64,000 nt of DNA. Source: Bordetella parapertussis. GTDB taxonomy: Bacteria; Pseudomonadota; Gammaproteobacteria; Burkholderiales; SG8-39. The notes beneath the pieces were generated by a model, which was not told the origin of the DNA, searched no databases, and worked only from the letters and a program-made list of their open reading frames with translations. Position numbers and translations under genes: made by a program. This document shows, one piece after another, positions 35,115 through 43,506 of the stretch. The stretch spans positions 62,001 to 126,000 of the forward strand of contig CAMAXP010000003.1 in the NCBI GenBank assembly GCA_945862265.1, written 5' to 3'. The first letter of the stretch is position 1; each line of letters begins with the position of its first letter.

Positions 35115-35729
35115 ATGATTTACGAAATGCGTACCTACGACCTCAAGCCGCGCACCCTGCCGGAGGTCCTCAAGCGCTGGACGGACGCCCTGCCCAAGCG
35201 CCTCGAACTGTCGCCGCTGGCGGCGTTCTGGCACACCGAAATCGGCCCGCTGAACCAGATCATCCACGTCTGGCCCTACAAGGACCTCGAGGAAAGGAAG
35301 CGCATCCGCGCAGCCGCCATGGCGACCGGCAACTGGCCGCCGGTGACCAGCGAGTTCATCCTCAACATGCAGTCGGACATCTTCATCCCCTGGGAAGGTT
35401 CCCCGCTGCTGCCCACGGGCGATGTCGGCCCCTACTTCGAGATGCGCACCTACACGCTCGCGCCCGGCGACCAGGGCAAGGTCCAGAAGGCCTGGGCCCC
35501 CGCCCTGGCCGAGCGCGAGAAGATCTCCCCGGTCATCGCCACTTGGTATTCGGAGTTGGGCCGGCTGAACAAATTCGTGCACATCTGGCCCTACAAGAGC
35601 CTGGATGCCCGCACGGAAGCCCGCGGCAAGGCCATCGCCAGCGGCACCTGGCCGCCCAGCGGCCCGTACAACACGGTGGCCCAGGAGAACAAGATCCTGC
35701 TCGCCGCGCCGTTCTCGCCGATCCGGTAA
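35115..35729 (+). CDS. NIPSNAP family protein with two ferredoxin-like repeats
   Basis: A 204-residue protein made of two similar NIPSNAP domains. The first begins MIYEMRTYDLKP and contains HVWPYKDLEER; the second begins YFEMRTYTLAPG and contains HIWPYKSLDAR. Each has the dimeric alpha-beta barrel pattern with a TGNWPP or SGTWPP loop. Bacterial members often sit beside catabolic genes, but their biochemistry is poorly known. CCGGAGAAG precedes the ATG. The gene stands alone between the divergent Bug gene and the tRNA. Confidence 0.85.
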   Translation: MIYEMRTYDLKPRTLPEVLKRWTDALPKRLELSPLAAFWHTEIGPLNQIIHVWPYKDLEERKRIRAAAMATGNWPPVTSEFILNMQSDIFIPWEGSPLLPTGDVGPYFEMRTYTLAPGDQGKVQKAWAPALAEREKISPVIATWYSELGRLNKFVHIWPYKSLDARTEARGKAIASGTWPPSGPYNTVAQENKILLAAPFSPIR

Positions 35730-35757
35730 CGGAACCGCGCGGGGAACGCGGGAAGGG

Positions 35758-35834
35758 TGGCGCGCCCGACTGGAGTCGAACCAGTGACCCCTGCCTTCGG
35801 AGGGCAGTACTCTATCCAGCTGAGCTACGGGCGC
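35758..35834 (-). tRNA. tRNA-Arg (anticodon CCG)
   Basis: On the minus strand the acceptor stem GCGCCCG pairs with CGGGCGC, the D arm contains AGCTCAGCTGGATAGAG, and the T arm has GGTTCGACTCC. The anticodon stem CTGCC/GGCAG encloses the loop CTCCGAA, which gives anticodon CCG for the arginine codon CGG. The discriminator G and an encoded CCA end complete a 77-base gene. This rare-box tRNA fits a GC-rich genome. Confidence 0.95.
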
Positions 35835-36004
35835 CCTGTGGTGCGGGTTGCGGACGGGGCCTGTCGGCCCCGTCCGCAAGGGCGCAGAGAATATCGCTTT
35901 TGCCCCTCCCCGTCCACGCGGCCGGTTTTCCCCGGGGCGACTTTCGGGCTAAAATCATGGCTTTGCCGCCCCCGGCACCCGCGATTCCAGCAAAGGAAGC
36001 CTGC

Positions 36005-36550
36005 ATGAGCCAGTCCGCCGCGCACGACGAGCATTCGTCATTCATCAAGACCCCCCAGCAGCTGCTGGTGGTGCTGCTGCTCTCCTTCCTGATCCCGATT
36101 GTCGGCATTGTGATGCTTGTGCACCTCGTGCTCGGCGAAACGCCCCCAAATCCCGCCGCGCTCGAGCCGGCCGCCGTGGCTGCGCGCATCCAGCCGGTCG
36201 GCAAGGTCGAAGTCGTCGACGCGAACGCACCCAAGATCGTGAAGAGCGGCGAAGAAGTGGTCAAGGCCGTCTGCGGCGCCTGCCACACCACTGGCGCGGC
36301 CGGCGCCCCCAAGACGGGCGACAAGGCCAGTTGGGCCGCGCGGCTGGGCCTGGGCCTCGACGGCCTGACCAAGAGCGCCATCAAGGGCAAGAACGCCATG
36401 CCCGCGCGCGGCGGCGTGCCGGACCTCTCGGATCTCGAGATCGCGCGCGCGATCGTCGTCATGGCCAACCAGTCGGGCGCGAGCTTCAAGGAGCCGGCCG
36501 AGCCGAAGGCGGCCGCCCCTGCGGACGCCAAGAAAGACGCGAAGAAATAA
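36005..36550 (+). CDS. Cytochrome c5-like membrane-anchored c-type cytochrome
   Basis: A 181-residue protein with one N-terminal membrane segment ([19 protein letters not shown]) that anchors a periplasmic domain. The haem site is CGACH, with Cys90, Cys93 and His94, and the distal Met is likely in [11 protein letters not shown], as in cytochrome c5/CycB proteins. The C-terminus is an Ala-Lys-rich tail ([10 protein letters not shown]). It probably shuttles electrons to a terminal oxidase. ATG at 36005 is preceded by AAAGGAAG. A strong terminator follows, so it is a single-gene unit. Confidence 0.88.
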   Translation: MSQSAAHDEHSSFIKTPQQLLVVLLLSFLIPIVGIVMLVHLVLGETPPNPAALEPAAVAARIQPVGKVEVVDANAPKIVKSGEEVVKAVCGACHTTGAAGAPKTGDKASWAARLGLGLDGLTKSAIKGKNAMPARGGVPDLSDLEIARAIVVMANQSGASFKEPAEPKAAAPADAKKDAKK

Positions 36551-36570
36551 GGATGCCGGAACGCAGACGA

Positions 36571-36597
36571 GGGCAGGCCGTGTGCCTGCCCTTTTTT
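36571..36597 (+). terminator. Rho-independent terminator after cytochrome gene
   Basis: GGGCAGGC and GCCTGCCC form an 8-bp GC-rich stem with a CGTGT loop, followed by six T residues. It separates the cytochrome gene from gshB. Confidence 0.9.
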
Positions 36598-36629
36598 GTT
36601 TCCGCCCCTGACTTGGAGTAAAGCACCCG

Positions 36630-37583
36630 ATGCAATTGCTCTTCATCATCGACCCGCTGGCGTCGCTCAAGGCCTACAAGGACTCCACCGTCGCCATGAT
36701 GCGCGAGGCGCAGTCGCGCGGTCACGAAGTGCACGTTTGCGAGCAGGGCAGCCTCGCACTCTCCAGCGGCGTGGTCTCGGCCGCGACCACGCAGCTCACG
36801 CTGCTTGCCGACGACAAGGACTGGTACCGGGCCGCCTCGCCCGGGAGCCGCACCCTCGCCTCGTTCGACGCCACGGTGATGCGCAAGGACCCGCCCTTTG
36901 ACCTCGAGTACGTTGCGAGCACGTGGCTCCTCGAGGCGGCGGAGCGCAGCGGCGCACGGGTCTTCAACCGTCCCGCGGCGCTGCGCGACCACAACGAAAA
37001 GCTGGCGATCACGGAATTCCCGCAGTTCGTCGCGCCCACGCTCGTGACGCGCGAGCCCGAGCGGATCCAGGCGTTCATCGAGGAGCACGGCGACGCGGTG
37101 CTCAAGCACCTCGACGGCATGGGTGGCGCGAGCATCTTCCGCGTGCGCACTGACGACCCGAACCGCAACGTGATCGTCGAAACCATGGCCGAATTCGGCG
37201 CGCGCAGCGTGATGGCGCAGCGCTACATCCCCGCGATCAAGGACGGCGACAAGCGGGTGCTGCTGATCGGCGGGAAGGTGGTGCCGTATGCGCTTGCACG
37301 CATCCCCAAGGCCGGCGAGTCCCGCGGCAACCTCGCGGCGGGTGGGCGTGGCGTTGCGCAGCCGCTTTCGAAGCGTGACCTGGAAATCGCCGAGACACTG
37401 GCGCCGCAACTCGCGCCGCGCGGCCTGCTGCTGGTGGGCCTCGACGTGATCGGCGATTACCTCACCGAGGTCAATGTCACCAGCCCGACCTGCTTCAGGG
37501 AAATCATGGACCAGACAGGCTGCAACGTGGCGGGCCTTTTTGTGGACGCCCTCGAGCAGGCCGTGACGGGAGGCACGCAGTGA
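36630..37583 (+). CDS. gshB: Glutathione synthetase
   Basis: A 317-residue ATP-grasp ligase that joins gamma-glutamylcysteine and glycine in the cytoplasm. The N-terminal domain starts LLFIIDPLASLKAYKDST, the typical bacterial GshB opening. ATP-grasp features include VLKHLDGMGGASIF and GKVVPYALARIPKAGESRGNLAAGG, and near the end LTEVNVTSPTCFREI. The length equals that of E. coli GshB. It begins a four-gene operon with a mannose-type EIIA, HPr and enzyme I, an arrangement common in Betaproteobacteria. Confidence 0.96.
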   Translation: MQLLFIIDPLASLKAYKDSTVAMMREAQSRGHEVHVCEQGSLALSSGVVSAATTQLTLLADDKDWYRAASPGSRTLASFDATVMRKDPPFDLEYVASTWLLEAAERSGARVFNRPAALRDHNEKLAITEFPQFVAPTLVTREPERIQAFIEEHGDAVLKHLDGMGGASIFRVRTDDPNRNVIVETMAEFGARSVMAQRYIPAIKDGDKRVLLIGGKVVPYALARIPKAGESRGNLAAGGRGVAQPLSKRDLEIAETLAPQLAPRGLLLVGLDVIGDYLTEVNVTSPTCFREIMDQTGCNVAGLFVDALEQAVTGGTQ

Positions 37584-37987
37584 TCGGCGTCCTGCTTATC
37601 ACCCACGGCAACTATGGTGCCGACCTGCTTGCCTCCGCGAGCCATGTGCTCGGCCGGGCGCTCGAGCACACCGGCCACCTCTCGGTCAGCGTCAAGGACG
37701 ACCCCGAGGCCATGTTCAGCGAGGCCAGCAAGCTGCTGAAGAGCATCGACGACGGCACCGGGGTGCTGGTCATGACCGACATGTATGGCGCCACGCCCTG
37801 CAACATCGCCTCGCGCCTGATCGAACTGGGGAACGTGGAGGCCGTTTCCGGCCTGTCCCTGCCCATGCTGGTGCGCTCGCTCGCCTATCGCGACGCACCG
37901 CTCACGAAGGTGCGCGACAAGGCCATCACCGGCGGCACCGAAGGCGTCATCTACATCAACGCGGATCCCTGCTATGCCAAGCGCTGA
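37580..37987 (+). CDS. PTS EIIA component, mannose/fructose (ManX) type
   Basis: A 135-residue EIIA domain. The phosphorylated residue is His9 in LLITHGNYG, and the fold signature GVLVMTDMYGATPCNIA follows. It is freestanding, without EIIB, EIIC or EIID. The start is GTG overlapping the gshB stop. No sugar permease is present in the operon, so it probably has a regulatory role, as for similar PTS sets in Proteobacteria. Confidence 0.9.
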   Translation: MIGVLLITHGNYGADLLASASHVLGRALEHTGHLSVSVKDDPEAMFSEASKLLKSIDDGTGVLVMTDMYGATPCNIASRLIELGNVEAVSGLSLPMLVRSLAYRDAPLTKVRDKAITGGTEGVIYINADPCYAKR

Positions 37988-38243
37988 AGCCCCCATCACC
38001 AACAAACTCGGCCTGCATGCGCGAGCCTCGGCCAAGCTCACCCAGCTCGCGAGCACCTTCAGCTGCGAAATCTGGTTGACGCGCAACGACCGCCGCGTGA
38101 ACGCCAAGAGCATCATGGGCGTGATGATGCTCGCCGCCGGCAAGGGCTCCACCGTGCTGGTCGAGGCCGAGGGCGCCGACGCGGACGCGGCACTCAAGGC
38201 GCTTCTGGACCTGATTGCCAACAAATTCGGCGAGGGCGAGTAG
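37974..38243 (+). CDS. ptsH: Phosphocarrier protein HPr
   Basis: An 89-residue HPr. His15, phosphorylated by enzyme I, lies in KLGLHARASAK. Ser46 lies in NAKSIMGVMML, the position used for HPr kinase control. It overlaps the EIIA gene by 14 bases and is followed by ptsI. HPr passes phosphate from enzyme I to the EIIA encoded just before it. Confidence 0.95.
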   Translation: MPSAEAPITNKLGLHARASAKLTQLASTFSCEIWLTRNDRRVNAKSIMGVMMLAAGKGSTVLVEAEGADADAALKALLDLIANKFGEGE

Positions 38244-38261
38244 CCCCATGGAAGGTTGCGC

Positions 38262-39995
38262 ATGAACTTCGTCCTGCATGGCCACAGCGTCTCGGCCGGC
38301 ATCACGATCGGGCATGCGCACCTGGTGTCCAGCGCACGGCTGGAAGTGGCGCACTACGAGGTTCCCGAGCCCGGACTCGAATACGAGGTTGCGCGTTTCG
38401 ACGCCGCGGTCGACAAGGTCCGCAACGAGCTCATTGAGGTAGGCAAGCAGATCCCGTCCGACGCGCCGGCCGAATTCGGCGCCTTCGTCGACCTGCACGC
38501 GATGATCCTGAACGACCCGTCGCTGTCGTCGGTGCCCAAGACACTGATCCTCGAGCGGCGCTGCAACGCGGAGTGGGCGCTGATCCAGCAGATGGAGTCC
38601 CTCGTCGCGCAGTTCGACGAGATCGACGACCCGTACCTGAAGGAACGCAAGGCCGACATCACGCAGATCGTGGAGCGGGTGCTGAAGGCGCTGCTCGGCC
38701 GGCCGGGCACGGTGGAGCATGATCTCTCCGAGGAAAAGCAGCTCATCATCGTGGCGCACGACCTGTCGCCGGCGGACATGCTGCTCTTCAAGCAGCACGC
38801 CTTCGGCGGATTTGTGACCGACGTCGGCGGCGTGACCTCGCATACTGCGATCCTTGCCCGCAGCCTGAACATCCCCGCGATCGTCGGCCTGCACCACGCG
38901 CGCCACATGATCCGCGAAGGCGACCTGCTGATCGTGGACGGCATCCAGGGCGTGCTGATCGTCGACCCCGATGCGATCGTGCTGGCGGAGTACCAGCTTC
39001 GCCAGTCGCAGCACGAACTCGAAAAAAAGAAGCTCCGCCGCCTGAAATCGACGCCCGCCGCCACGCTCGACGGCGTGCCGGTGGAATTGTTCGCCAACAT
39101 CGAGCTGCCGCAGGACATGCCGGAAGTGCTCGAGAACGGCGCGCAGGGCATCGGGCTCTTTCGCTCCGAATTCCTGTTCATGAACCGCAAGGACCTGCCG
39201 GACGAGGAAGAGCAGTTCGAAGCCTATCGCGAGGTCGCGGTCGCGATGGGGGGCAAGCCCGTCACCATCCGGACCCTCGACATCGGCGCAGACAAGGCCC
39301 TCCAGACGTCAGGGACCGAAACCCAGGTGATGCCCAACCCGGCGCTCGGCCTGCGCGCCATCCGCTATTGCCTGTCCGAGCCGCAGATGTTCCTCGGCCA
39401 GCTGCGCGCCATCCTGCGCGCCTCGCACTACGGGAAGATCCGCCTGCTGATCCCGATGCTCGCGCACGCGCACGAGATCGACCAGACACTGGTGCTGATC
39501 AGGGAAGCCAAGGCCTCACTCGACCATGCCGGCATCCCCTATGACAAGGGCATCCCGGTGGGCGGCATGATCGAGATCCCTGCCGCAGCGCTCGCGCTCC
39601 CGATGTTCATGCGCAAGCTCGGCTTCCTGTCGATCGGCACCAACGACCTGATCCAGTACACCCTCGCGATCGACCGCACCGACGACGCGGTGGCGCACCT
39701 GTACGACCCGCTCCATCCGGCCGTGCTGCAGCTCGTGTCGCAGACCATCAGCCGCGCCAACCGCGCGGGCGTGCCGGTGGCCGTCTGCGGCGAAATGGCG
39801 GGCGACCCCCGCCTCACCCGCCTGCTGCTGGGCCTCGGCCTGCGCAATTTCTCGATGCACCCGACGCAGTTGCTTGCCATCAAGGAGCGTGTGCTGAAGA
39901 CCAGCGTGGCCGACATCCAGCCCATGGCGGCGCGCGTGCTGCGCTCGACCGACTCGCGCCGCACGCAGGAATTGCTGCTGAAGCTGAACGCCTGA
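38262..39995 (+). CDS. ptsI: Phosphoenolpyruvate-protein phosphotransferase (PTS enzyme I)
   Basis: A 577-residue enzyme I that transfers phosphate from PEP to HPr. The phosphohistidine is His194 in GGVTSHTAILARSL. The PEP-binding C-terminal domain has EGIGLFRSEFLF-like sequence (GIGLFRSEFLFMN), SIGTNDLIQYTLAIDR and VCGEMAGDP. ATG at 38262 has GGAAGG six bases upstream. It closes the gshB-EIIA-ptsH-ptsI operon. Because the window shows no sugar-specific permease, the chain ends at EIIA and likely serves regulation. Confidence 0.96.
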   Translation: MNFVLHGHSVSAGITIGHAHLVSSARLEVAHYEVPEPGLEYEVARFDAAVDKVRNELIEVGKQIPSDAPAEFGAFVDLHAMILNDPSLSSVPKTLILERRCNAEWALIQQMESLVAQFDEIDDPYLKERKADITQIVERVLKALLGRPGTVEHDLSEEKQLIIVAHDLSPADMLLFKQHAFGGFVTDVGGVTSHTAILARSLNIPAIVGLHHARHMIREGDLLIVDGIQGVLIVDPDAIVLAEYQLRQSQHELEKKKLRRLKSTPAATLDGVPVELFANIELPQDMPEVLENGAQGIGLFRSEFLFMNRKDLPDEEEQFEAYREVAVAMGGKPVTIRTLDIGADKALQTSGTETQVMPNPALGLRAIRYCLSEPQMFLGQLRAILRASHYGKIRLLIPMLAHAHEIDQTLVLIREAKASLDHAGIPYDKGIPVGGMIEIPAAALALPMFMRKLGFLSIGTNDLIQYTLAIDRTDDAVAHLYDPLHPAVLQLVSQTISRANRAGVPVAVCGEMAGDPRLTRLLLGLGLRNFSMHPTQLLAIKERVLKTSVADIQPMAARVLRSTDSRRTQELLLKLNA

Positions 39996-40022
39996 ACTGA
40001 AGAAGTCCTTGGAGAGTCCCCG

Positions 40023-41567
40023 ATGAACGACATGACGAAGCCCTTTGCCGGCCCGGCGATCCGCCTGCACCCCAACGACAACGTCGTCATCGCGCGCGTC
40101 GACATCGCGCAAGGCGCGGCGATCCCCGAGGAAGGCCTCACGTGCCTCAACCGCATCCCGGCCGGGCACAAGGTCGCGGCAAGGGCGATCGCGAAGGGCG
40201 AGCCGGTACACAAGTACAACACCGTGATCGGCTTCGCCTCGAATGACATCCGCCCGGGCACCCTGCTGCACCGCCTCAACATGGAGTTCCGCGAATTCGA
40301 CCGCGACTACGCCTACGCGCAGGAGTACAAGCCGACGGCAATGCTGCCCGAAGCCGAGCGCGCCACGTTCATGGGCATCCGCCGCGCGGATGGGCGCGTG
40401 GCTACGCGCAACTACATCGGTATTGTGTCGACAGTGAACTGCTCGGCGACGGTCGTGCACCGCATGGCCGACTGGTTCACGCCGGAGCGGCTGGCCGATT
40501 TTCCGAACATCGACGGCGTGGCGGCGTTTACGCATGCGACCGGCTGCGGCATGGAGCTGTCGGGCGAGCCGATGGACCTGCTGCGCCGCACGTTATCCGG
40601 CTACATCCGCCACCCGAACATGGCGGCGGTGCTGGTGGTCGGGCTGGGGTGCGAGCGCAACCAGATCAACACCCTGTTCCAGGCCGAGAAACTCACGGCG
40701 GGGACCACGCTCAAGACCTTCGTGATGCAGGATTCCGGAGGGACCAGGCAGACCATCGAAGCGGGCATCGAAGCGATCAAGGCGTTGCTGCCGGAGGCCA
40801 ACAAGGTGACCCGGGTGCCGGTGGACGCGAGCCATGTCACGGTCGGGCTGCAGTGCGGCGGTTCGGACAGCTTTTCGTCGATCACGGCCAACCCGGCATT
40901 GGGCGTCGCGATGGACATCCTCGTGCAGCACGGCGGCACGGCGATCCTTTCCGAAACACCCGAGATCTACGGCGTCGAGCACACGCTGACGCGCCGCGCG
41001 GTGACCAAGGAAGTGGGTGAGAAGCTCATCGAGCGCATCCGCTGGTGGAAGGACGAATACGCGATCGGCCGCGACGTGCAGATCAACGGCGTGGTGAGCC
41101 CGGGCAACCAGGCGGGGGGCCTTGCCAACATCCTCGAGAAGTCGCTCGGCTCGGCCATGAAGGGCGGCAGCACGGGGCTCATGGAGGTCTACAAGTACGC
41201 CGAGCTCGTGAAGCAAAGGGGCTTTGTCTTCATGGACACCCCCGGGTTCGACCCGGTCTCGGCGACGGGCCAGATCGCGGGGGGCGCAAACGTGGTGTGC
41301 TTCACCACGGGCCGCGGCTCGGCGTTCGGCTGCAAGCCGGCCCCGTCGATCAAGCTCGCCACCAACACGCCGATGTTCACGAAGCTCGAGGAGGACATGG
41401 ACATCAACTGCGGCGAGATCCTCGACGGCACCGCAGACATGCAGCAGATGGGCCAGAAGATCTTCCAGCTGATCCTCGACACCTGCTCCGGGAAAGAGAC
41501 CAAGAGCGAGGCCTTCGGGCTTGGGGACCACGAATTCATCCCCTGGGCCATAGGCATTACCGGATAA
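40023..41567 (+). CDS. UxaA/GarD family dehydratase (altronate/galactarate type)
   Basis: A 514-residue dehydratase with a small N-terminal SAF domain (about residues 10-95, IRLHPNDNVVIARVDI) and a large catalytic domain. Conserved blocks include GRVATRNYIGIVSTVNCSATV, ATGCGME, QCGGSDSFSSITANPA and TGRGSAFGCKPAPSIK. The family dehydrates D-altronate or D-galactarate to keto-deoxy sugar acids using iron. The length fits the fused UxaA form. No other hexuronate genes are nearby, so the sugar acid is uncertain. GGAGAG precedes the ATG by eight bases. Confidence 0.88.
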   Translation: MNDMTKPFAGPAIRLHPNDNVVIARVDIAQGAAIPEEGLTCLNRIPAGHKVAARAIAKGEPVHKYNTVIGFASNDIRPGTLLHRLNMEFREFDRDYAYAQEYKPTAMLPEAERATFMGIRRADGRVATRNYIGIVSTVNCSATVVHRMADWFTPERLADFPNIDGVAAFTHATGCGMELSGEPMDLLRRTLSGYIRHPNMAAVLVVGLGCERNQINTLFQAEKLTAGTTLKTFVMQDSGGTRQTIEAGIEAIKALLPEANKVTRVPVDASHVTVGLQCGGSDSFSSITANPALGVAMDILVQHGGTAILSETPEIYGVEHTLTRRAVTKEVGEKLIERIRWWKDEYAIGRDVQINGVVSPGNQAGGLANILEKSLGSAMKGGSTGLMEVYKYAELVKQRGFVFMDTPGFDPVSATGQIAGGANVVCFTTGRGSAFGCKPAPSIKLATNTPMFTKLEEDMDINCGEILDGTADMQQMGQKIFQLILDTCSGKETKSEAFGLGDHEFIPWAIGITG

Positions 41568-41616
41568 CCGGGCGGGTTGACAGGGACACCGGGGCCGCGT
41601 AACTTTGCGGCTCGCT

Positions 41617-41672
41617 AGACGCGCCGATTTGAAGTTCAGCTTGCGGGCGCGCAACAAATACCGCTAAAGAGA
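41617..41672 (+). ncRNA. SAM-II-like (metA motif) riboswitch aptamer upstream of metX
   Basis: The layout matches the SAM-II H-type pseudoknot. P1 is CGCGCC (41620-41625) with GGCGCG (41646-41651). GATTT follows the 5' arm of P1 (41626-41630). The 3' side has CAAATA (41655-41660) and GCTAAA (41663-41668), as in the SAM-II consensus. It lies directly upstream of metX, the usual SAM-II target, and is followed by a terminator. The loop of P1 contains GTTCAGCTT, complementary to a segment inside the terminator, which suggests an antiterminator. The call rests on motif matching by eye. Confidence 0.62.
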
Positions 41673-41681
41673 CAGGTCCGC

Positions 41682-41720
41682 AAAACCCGTTCTCGCGCAA
41701 AGCTGAACGGGTTTTTGTTT
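41682..41720 (+). terminator. Terminator of the metX leader with competing antiterminator
   Basis: AAAACCCGTT (41682-41691) and AACGGGTTTT (41706-41715) form a 10-bp stem followed by TGTTTT. The loop and 3' arm include AAGCTGAAC (41700-41708), which can instead pair with GTTCAGCTT at 41634-41642 inside the aptamer. The two folds exclude each other: SAM-bound aptamer would leave the terminator free to form. Confidence 0.72.
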
Positions 41721-41732
41721 TCTGGGGCCAGA

Positions 41733-42872
41733 GTGGGCGCACCACAGACACCGCCGGGATCCGTAGGCATCGTGACACCGCAGAAGGCGGGCTTCACGCA
41801 GCCACTTGCGCTTACGTGCGGCGTGACCCTGCCCGGGTTCGAACTGGCCTACGAAACCTACGGGAAGCTGAATGCGGCACGCTCCAACGCCGTGCTGGTC
41901 CCCCATGCGCTCAACGCCTCGCACCACGTGGCGGGCGTGTACGCCGATGCGCCGGACAACGTCGGCTGGTGGGACAACATGGTGGGCCCCGGCAAGCCGC
42001 TCGACACCGACCGGTTCTTCGTCGTGGGGGTGAACAACCTCGGCGGATGCCACGGGTCCAGCGGGCCGATGAGCCCCAACCCGGCCACCGGCAAGCCCTG
42101 GGGAGGCGACTTCCCGGTGGTGACGGTCGAGGACTGGGTCAATGCCCAGGCGCATCTGGCGGACCACCTCGGGATCGAAACCTTTGCGGCAGTCATGGGC
42201 GGCAGCCTCGGTGCGATGCAGTCCCTGCAGTGGACGCTGTCCTTCCCCGACCGCATCCGCCACGCGCTGGTGGTCGCCGCGGCGCCGAAGCTTTCGGCGC
42301 AGAACATCGCCTTCAACGAGGTCGCCCGGCAGGCGATCACCACCGACCCCGAGTTCCACGGGGGGCATTACTACGAGCACGGCGTGGTGCCGCGTACCGG
42401 CCTGCGGCTTGCCCGCATGCTGGGCCACATCACCTACCTGTCCGACGACGCGATGATGGAGAAGTTCGGCCGGACCCTGCGCAGCGGGGCGCTGGGCTTC
42501 AACTTCGACATCGACTTCGAGATCGAGTCGTACCTGCGCTACCAGGGCGACAAGTTCTCGACCTACTTCGATGCGAACACCTATCTGCGCATCACCAAGG
42601 CGCTCGACTACTTCGACCCGGCTGCGGACTTCGGCGGCGACCTGTCGGCGGCGATGGCCCGCGCCAAGGCGGCGTTCCTGGTGATCTCGTTCACCTCCGA
42701 CTGGCGGTTTGCGCCGTCAAGATCGCGCGAAATCGTGCGCGCGCTGCTCGACAACCGGCGCGTGGTGTCCTATCTCGAGATCGACGCCCCCCACGGCCAT
42801 GATGCGTTCCTGATGGAAGACGAGCGCTATATGAACGCCGTGCGGGCCTACTTCGGGAACATCGAGCTATGA
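41733..42872 (+). CDS. metX: Homoserine O-acyltransferase
   Basis: A 379-residue alpha/beta hydrolase-fold transferase that acylates homoserine in methionine synthesis. The triad is Ser in MGGSLGAMQ, Asp in [10 protein letters not shown] and His in PHGHDAFL. The N-terminal block [12 protein letters not shown] fits MetX. GTG at 41733 keeps this block; TTG at 41715 lies within the terminator hairpin and is unlikely. Whether acetyl-CoA or succinyl-CoA is used cannot be decided by eye; many betaproteobacterial MetX proteins prefer succinyl-CoA. It is followed by metW after nine bases and controlled by the leader riboswitch. Confidence 0.93.
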   Translation: MGAPQTPPGSVGIVTPQKAGFTQPLALTCGVTLPGFELAYETYGKLNAARSNAVLVPHALNASHHVAGVYADAPDNVGWWDNMVGPGKPLDTDRFFVVGVNNLGGCHGSSGPMSPNPATGKPWGGDFPVVTVEDWVNAQAHLADHLGIETFAAVMGGSLGAMQSLQWTLSFPDRIRHALVVAAAPKLSAQNIAFNEVARQAITTDPEFHGGHYYEHGVVPRTGLRLARMLGHITYLSDDAMMEKFGRTLRSGALGFNFDIDFEIESYLRYQGDKFSTYFDANTYLRITKALDYFDPAADFGGDLSAAMARAKAAFLVISFTSDWRFAPSRSREIVRALLDNRRVVSYLEIDAPHGHDAFLMEDERYMNAVRAYFGNIEL

Positions 42873-42881
42873 CGCGCATTT

Positions 42882-43487
42882 ATGACTGACGCGGATCGCG
42901 CGCTGCTCGCCAGCCGTCCAGACCTCGCCACCATCGCGCAATGGGTGGCGCCGAATGCGCGCGTGCTGGATCTCGGCTGCGGCGACGGCATGCTGCTGCG
43001 CTACCTGTGGAAGGAGCGAGGCTCGCACGGTTACGGGGTGGAGATCGACGACGCGAAAGTCGGGGCCTCGGTCCGGAACGACGTCAACGTGCTGCAGATG
43101 GATCTCGAAAGCGGACTGTCGGCCTTCGGCGACGGGTCGTTCGACTACGTGATCCTCTCGCAGACGCTGCAGGCCATGCGCCACACCGAGGACATCATGC
43201 GCGAGATGGTGCGCGTGGGACGCGAGGCGATCGTGAGCTTCCCGAACTTCGGCCACTGGGCTTCGCGCCTGCAGGTGGTGAAGGGGCGCATGCCGGTGTC
43301 CGAAAGTTTGCCGCATGCGTGGTACAACACGCCGAACCTGCACCTGTGCACGATCGCCGACTTCGAGGACCTTGCGCGGAGAATCGGCCTGAACATCGAG
43401 GAACGGGTGGTGCTGCACGAGGGTGAGGCCGTGTCCTTCCTGCCCAACCTCTTCGGTAGCCTGGCGATTTACCGCTGCGCCGCCTGA
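42882..43487 (+). CDS. metW: Methionine biosynthesis protein MetW
   Basis: A 201-residue protein with a class I methyltransferase fold. The SAM-type motif is VLDLGCGDGMLLRYL, and the MetW-specific blocks are QTLQAMRHTEDIM, SFPNFGHWASRL and LPHAWYNTPNLHLCTIADF. MetW accompanies MetX and is needed for full MetX activity in several Proteobacteria, probably through a complex. A second, degraded metW fragment occurs near 48.0-48.1 kb. Confidence 0.94.
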   Translation: MTDADRALLASRPDLATIAQWVAPNARVLDLGCGDGMLLRYLWKERGSHGYGVEIDDAKVGASVRNDVNVLQMDLESGLSAFGDGSFDYVILSQTLQAMRHTEDIMREMVRVGREAIVSFPNFGHWASRLQVVKGRMPVSESLPHAWYNTPNLHLCTIADFEDLARRIGLNIEERVVLHEGEAVSFLPNLFGSLAIYRCAA

Positions 43488-43506
43488 GGCCCCCGGTCCG
43501 GCCGCA

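Noticed and set aside
41715-41732. TTG start for metX
   Set aside because: It falls inside the 3' arm of the leader terminator; GTG at 41733 keeps all conserved residues and has a G-rich site upstream.
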